A DNA stretch of 62,052 nt, from contig JAJTDF010000005.1 in the NCBI GenBank assembly GCA_021294835.1, forward strand, positions 1 through 62,052, read 5' to 3'. This stretch comes from Planctomycetaceae bacterium (GTDB lineage Bacteria > Planctomycetota > Phycisphaerae > Phycisphaerales > UBA1924). Below are positions 60,262-62,052 of the stretch, piece after piece. Within the stretch, counting starts at the first letter, position 1. Each line of letters starts with the position of its first letter. The notes below the pieces were generated by a model. That model saw only the letters and a list, made by a program, of their open reading frames with translations. It searched no databases and was not told the DNA's origin. The translations under genes were made by a program, and so were the position numbers.

Positions 60262-61145
60262 ACTGGCGTGCGCTGCGGCGGGAACTGACGGGGTGGTTGT
60301 GGGTGAGCCCCTGGCTGGTGGGGGCGTCGGTGTTCATGTTCCTGCCGATGGGGATGAGCCTGTGGTACTCGCTGAGCGATTACCCGCTGATTGAGTCGCC
60401 GATCTGGACGGGGATGGGGAACTACCAGCGGATGATGGACGACCCGGTGTTCTGGCGGGTGGTGCGGAACACGGCGCTGTTCGGGGCGGTGAGCATTCCG
60501 CTGTGCACGGTGGCGGCGGTGACGCTGGCGGCGCTGCTGGCGGGGCGGGTGCGGTTCTCGCGCGGGTTTCAGGCGGCGGTGTTTCTGCCCACGCTGGTGC
60601 CGCTGGTGGCCAGCGCCATGGTGTGGATGTGGCTGTTCAACGGGGAGTACGGGCTGATCAACCGGGTTCTGGCGGCGGTGGGGATTGACGGGCCGACGTG
60701 GCTGGTGGACGCCAGGTGGGTGCTGCCGACGATGGTGATCATGAGCCTGTGGGGGATCGGGCAGTCGGTGGTGATCTACATCGCAGCGCTGCAGGACGTG
60801 CCGGAGCAGTTGTACGAGGCGGCGCGGCTGGACGGGCTGGGGGCGGTGCGGCGGTTCTGGCATGTGACGCTGCCGATGATCAGCCCGGTGATTCTGTTCA
60901 ACGTGATCACGCTGACGATCAACACGCTGCAGGTGTTCGCGGTGCCGTATGTGATGTTCCGCCGGCCTGACGGGACCAACCCGGCGGGGCACTACTACAC
61001 GATGTACCTGTATGAGAACGCGTTTGTGTACGGGCAGATGGGGTACGCGTCGGCGATGGCGTGGGTGCAGTTGCTGGTGATTCTGGCGCTGACGGGGCTG
61101 ATGTTTGTGGTGAGCCGGCGGATGGTGCACTACCGCGGATCGTGA
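60258..61145 (+). CDS. ABC sugar permease, MalF/UgpA type
   Basis: 295 residues from the GTG at 60258, overlapping the upstream stop by four bases. Six hydrophobic helices; the first follows GWLWVSPWLVGASVFMFLPMGMSLWYSL. The cytoplasmic EAA loop is EQLYEAARLDGLGAVRRFWHVTLPMISPVILFN, which contacts the ATPase. It forms the membrane channel with the next gene. The overlap suggests translational coupling. No ATPase gene is in the window, so a shared MsmX/UgpC-type ATPase must serve it or it lies past the right edge. Confidence 0.92.
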   Translation: MNWRALRRELTGWLWVSPWLVGASVFMFLPMGMSLWYSLSDYPLIESPIWTGMGNYQRMMDDPVFWRVVRNTALFGAVSIPLCTVAAVTLAALLAGRVRFSRGFQAAVFLPTLVPLVASAMVWMWLFNGEYGLINRVLAAVGIDGPTWLVDARWVLPTMVIMSLWGIGQSVVIYIAALQDVPEQLYEAARLDGLGAVRRFWHVTLPMISPVILFNVITLTINTLQVFAVPYVMFRRPDGTNPAGHYYTMYLYENAFVYGQMGYASAMAWVQLLVILALTGLMFVVSRRMVHYRGS

Positions 61146-62038
61146 GGGAGTTGGAGACGCAGGCGAGAACGATGGCTGAGCGACGCGAACAACCCGGCTT
61201 GATGCGAGCGGCCCTGTATGGGCTGCTGTGCACGGTGGCGGTGATGTTCCTGGCGCCGCTGGTGTGGATGCTGGCGACCAGCGTGAAGCCGGAGAGTCAG
61301 GCGGCCAGCACGGCGGTTCGGCTGCTGCCGGACCCGGCCAGTTCGGTGTTCTCGCAGGCGGCGGCGAACTACGGGCAGGTGTGGACGGACCCGACGATCG
61401 ACTTCCCGCTGTATCTGCGGAACACGCTGGTGGTGGCGATTCTGAGCGTGGTGGGGATGACGCTCTCGAGCGCGGTGGTGGCGTACGGCCTGGCGCGGGT
61501 GCCGTTTCGGGGTCGGGCGGGGGTGATGGCGCTGGTGCTGGCGACGATGATGATCCCGTTCCCGGTGCTGATGGCGCCGCTGTATGTGGTGTTTCGGGAA
61601 CTGGGGTGGATCGGCACGCTCAAGCCGTTGTGGGTGCCGGCGTGGTTCGGCGGGGCGTTCAACATCTTTCTGCTGCGGCAGTTTTTCATGGGGCTGCCCA
61701 GGGATCTGGACGAGGCGGCGCGGATTGATGGCATGGGGCACGTGGGGATCTTCTTCCGGGTGATCCTGCCCTTGAGCAAGCCGGCGCTGGCGGTGGTGGC
61801 GCTGTTCCACTTCATCTTCGTGTGGAACGACTTTCTGGGGCCGCTGATCTTCCTGACCCATCGCGACCAGTTCACGCTGGCCCTGGGCTTGCAGCTCTAT
61901 CAAGGGCAGGCGGGGATGACGCCGTGGAACCTGCTGATGGCGGCGAGCGCGATGATGATCGCGCCGATTGTGGTGCTGTTTGCGCTGACGCAGCGGACGT
62001 TTGTGCGTGGGGTGGCGCAGGAGGGGATGAAGGGGTGA
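61142..62038 (+). CDS. ABC sugar permease, MalG/UgpE type
   Basis: About 298 residues from the GTG at 61142, which overlaps the previous stop as GTGA just as at 60258; the ATG at 61172 is an equally conventional start but has no better ribosome site. Six helices, beginning RAALYGLLCTVAVMFLAPLVWMLATSVKP. The EAA loop is RDLDEAARIDGMGHVGIFFRVILPLSKPALAVV. It pairs with the MalF-type subunit. The gene ends 14 bases before the window edge, so an ATPase or hydrolase may follow outside. Confidence 0.9.
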   Translation: MRELETQARTMAERREQPGLMRAALYGLLCTVAVMFLAPLVWMLATSVKPESQAASTAVRLLPDPASSVFSQAAANYGQVWTDPTIDFPLYLRNTLVVAILSVVGMTLSSAVVAYGLARVPFRGRAGVMALVLATMMIPFPVLMAPLYVVFRELGWIGTLKPLWVPAWFGGAFNIFLLRQFFMGLPRDLDEAARIDGMGHVGIFFRVILPLSKPALAVVALFHFIFVWNDFLGPLIFLTHRDQFTLALGLQLYQGQAGMTPWNLLMAASAMMIAPIVVLFALTQRTFVRGVAQEGMKG

Positions 62039-62052
62039 GGGGGGCGGGGGGT

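Noticed and set aside
1-62052. CRISPR array, rRNA operon, insertion sequences, prophage
   Set aside because: No regularly spaced repeats, rRNA-like segments, transposase motifs or phage structural genes were recognised on either strand.

Overview
The window is a piece of a GC-rich (about 70% GC, strong G/C third positions) Gram-negative chromosome, most likely from a Phycisphaerae-type planctomycete. The evidence is a tandem GC-type dockerin, a PEP-CTERM-like C-terminus ending in a Gly/Leu helix and RRRR, a Phycisphaerae-style pseudopilin, long Pro/Ala-rich N-termini, and lpxC plus a beta-barrel protein that imply an outer membrane. I see no insertion sequence, prophage or CRISPR array. The taxonomic placement is inference from family signatures.

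Region 1 (1-23100) is mixed housekeeping and envelope genes: the 3' end of a FapA-type gene, deoC, a dockerin-tailed secreted protein, a MATE transporter, lpxC, a duplicated-domain lipoprotein, a short uvrC, a three-gene minus-strand operon (beta-barrel, lipoprotein, CHASE2-adenylate cyclase), tRNA-Leu(UAA), a fused FAD/Fe-S 2-hydroxyacid dehydrogenase, a DUF3738-like protein, smpB, xerC and a CsgG/FlgO-like lipoprotein.

Region 2 (23172-39825) is mostly a minus-strand flagellar block, read from high to low coordinates: flgI, flgJ (rod-binding domain only), flgN, flgK, an oversized flgL, fliW, csrA, one divergent flagellin and three very similar flagellins, followed by a TolB-like propeller lipoprotein. 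Sigma-54-like -24/-12 elements precede flgL and the first flagellin, with a weaker one before flgI. Each flagellin start is preceded by a short hairpin: GGA lies in the loop for three of them, and the ribosome site lies in the stem of the fourth. With csrA and fliW next door, this points to CsrA-FliW control of flagellin translation.

Region 3 (39881-50218) is again mixed: a TIGR01777 epimerase with an antisense-overlapping small ORF, a methyltransferase/membrane-protein pair, two unknown genes, an HGSNAT-like acyltransferase whose ORF has no in-frame start, pheS without pheT, a degenerate GGDEF protein and a DedA protein.

Region 4 (50333-62038) is the most interesting part. It holds a LacI-type repressor divergent from a glucoamylase-family (GH144-like) lipoprotein, then a PEP-CTERM-like secreted protein, then an operon of a GH94 phosphorylase, a pseudopilin, a small membrane protein and a sugar ABC importer (binding protein and two permeases, no ATPase in the window). 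Three near-identical 14-bp LacI-type operators sit in front of the three plus-strand units, and two of them directly abut recognisable -35/-10 promoters. I interpret this as a LacI-controlled beta-glucan (possibly beta-1,2-glucan) capture, import and phosphorolysis locus that also carries a surface protein and a pseudopilin.
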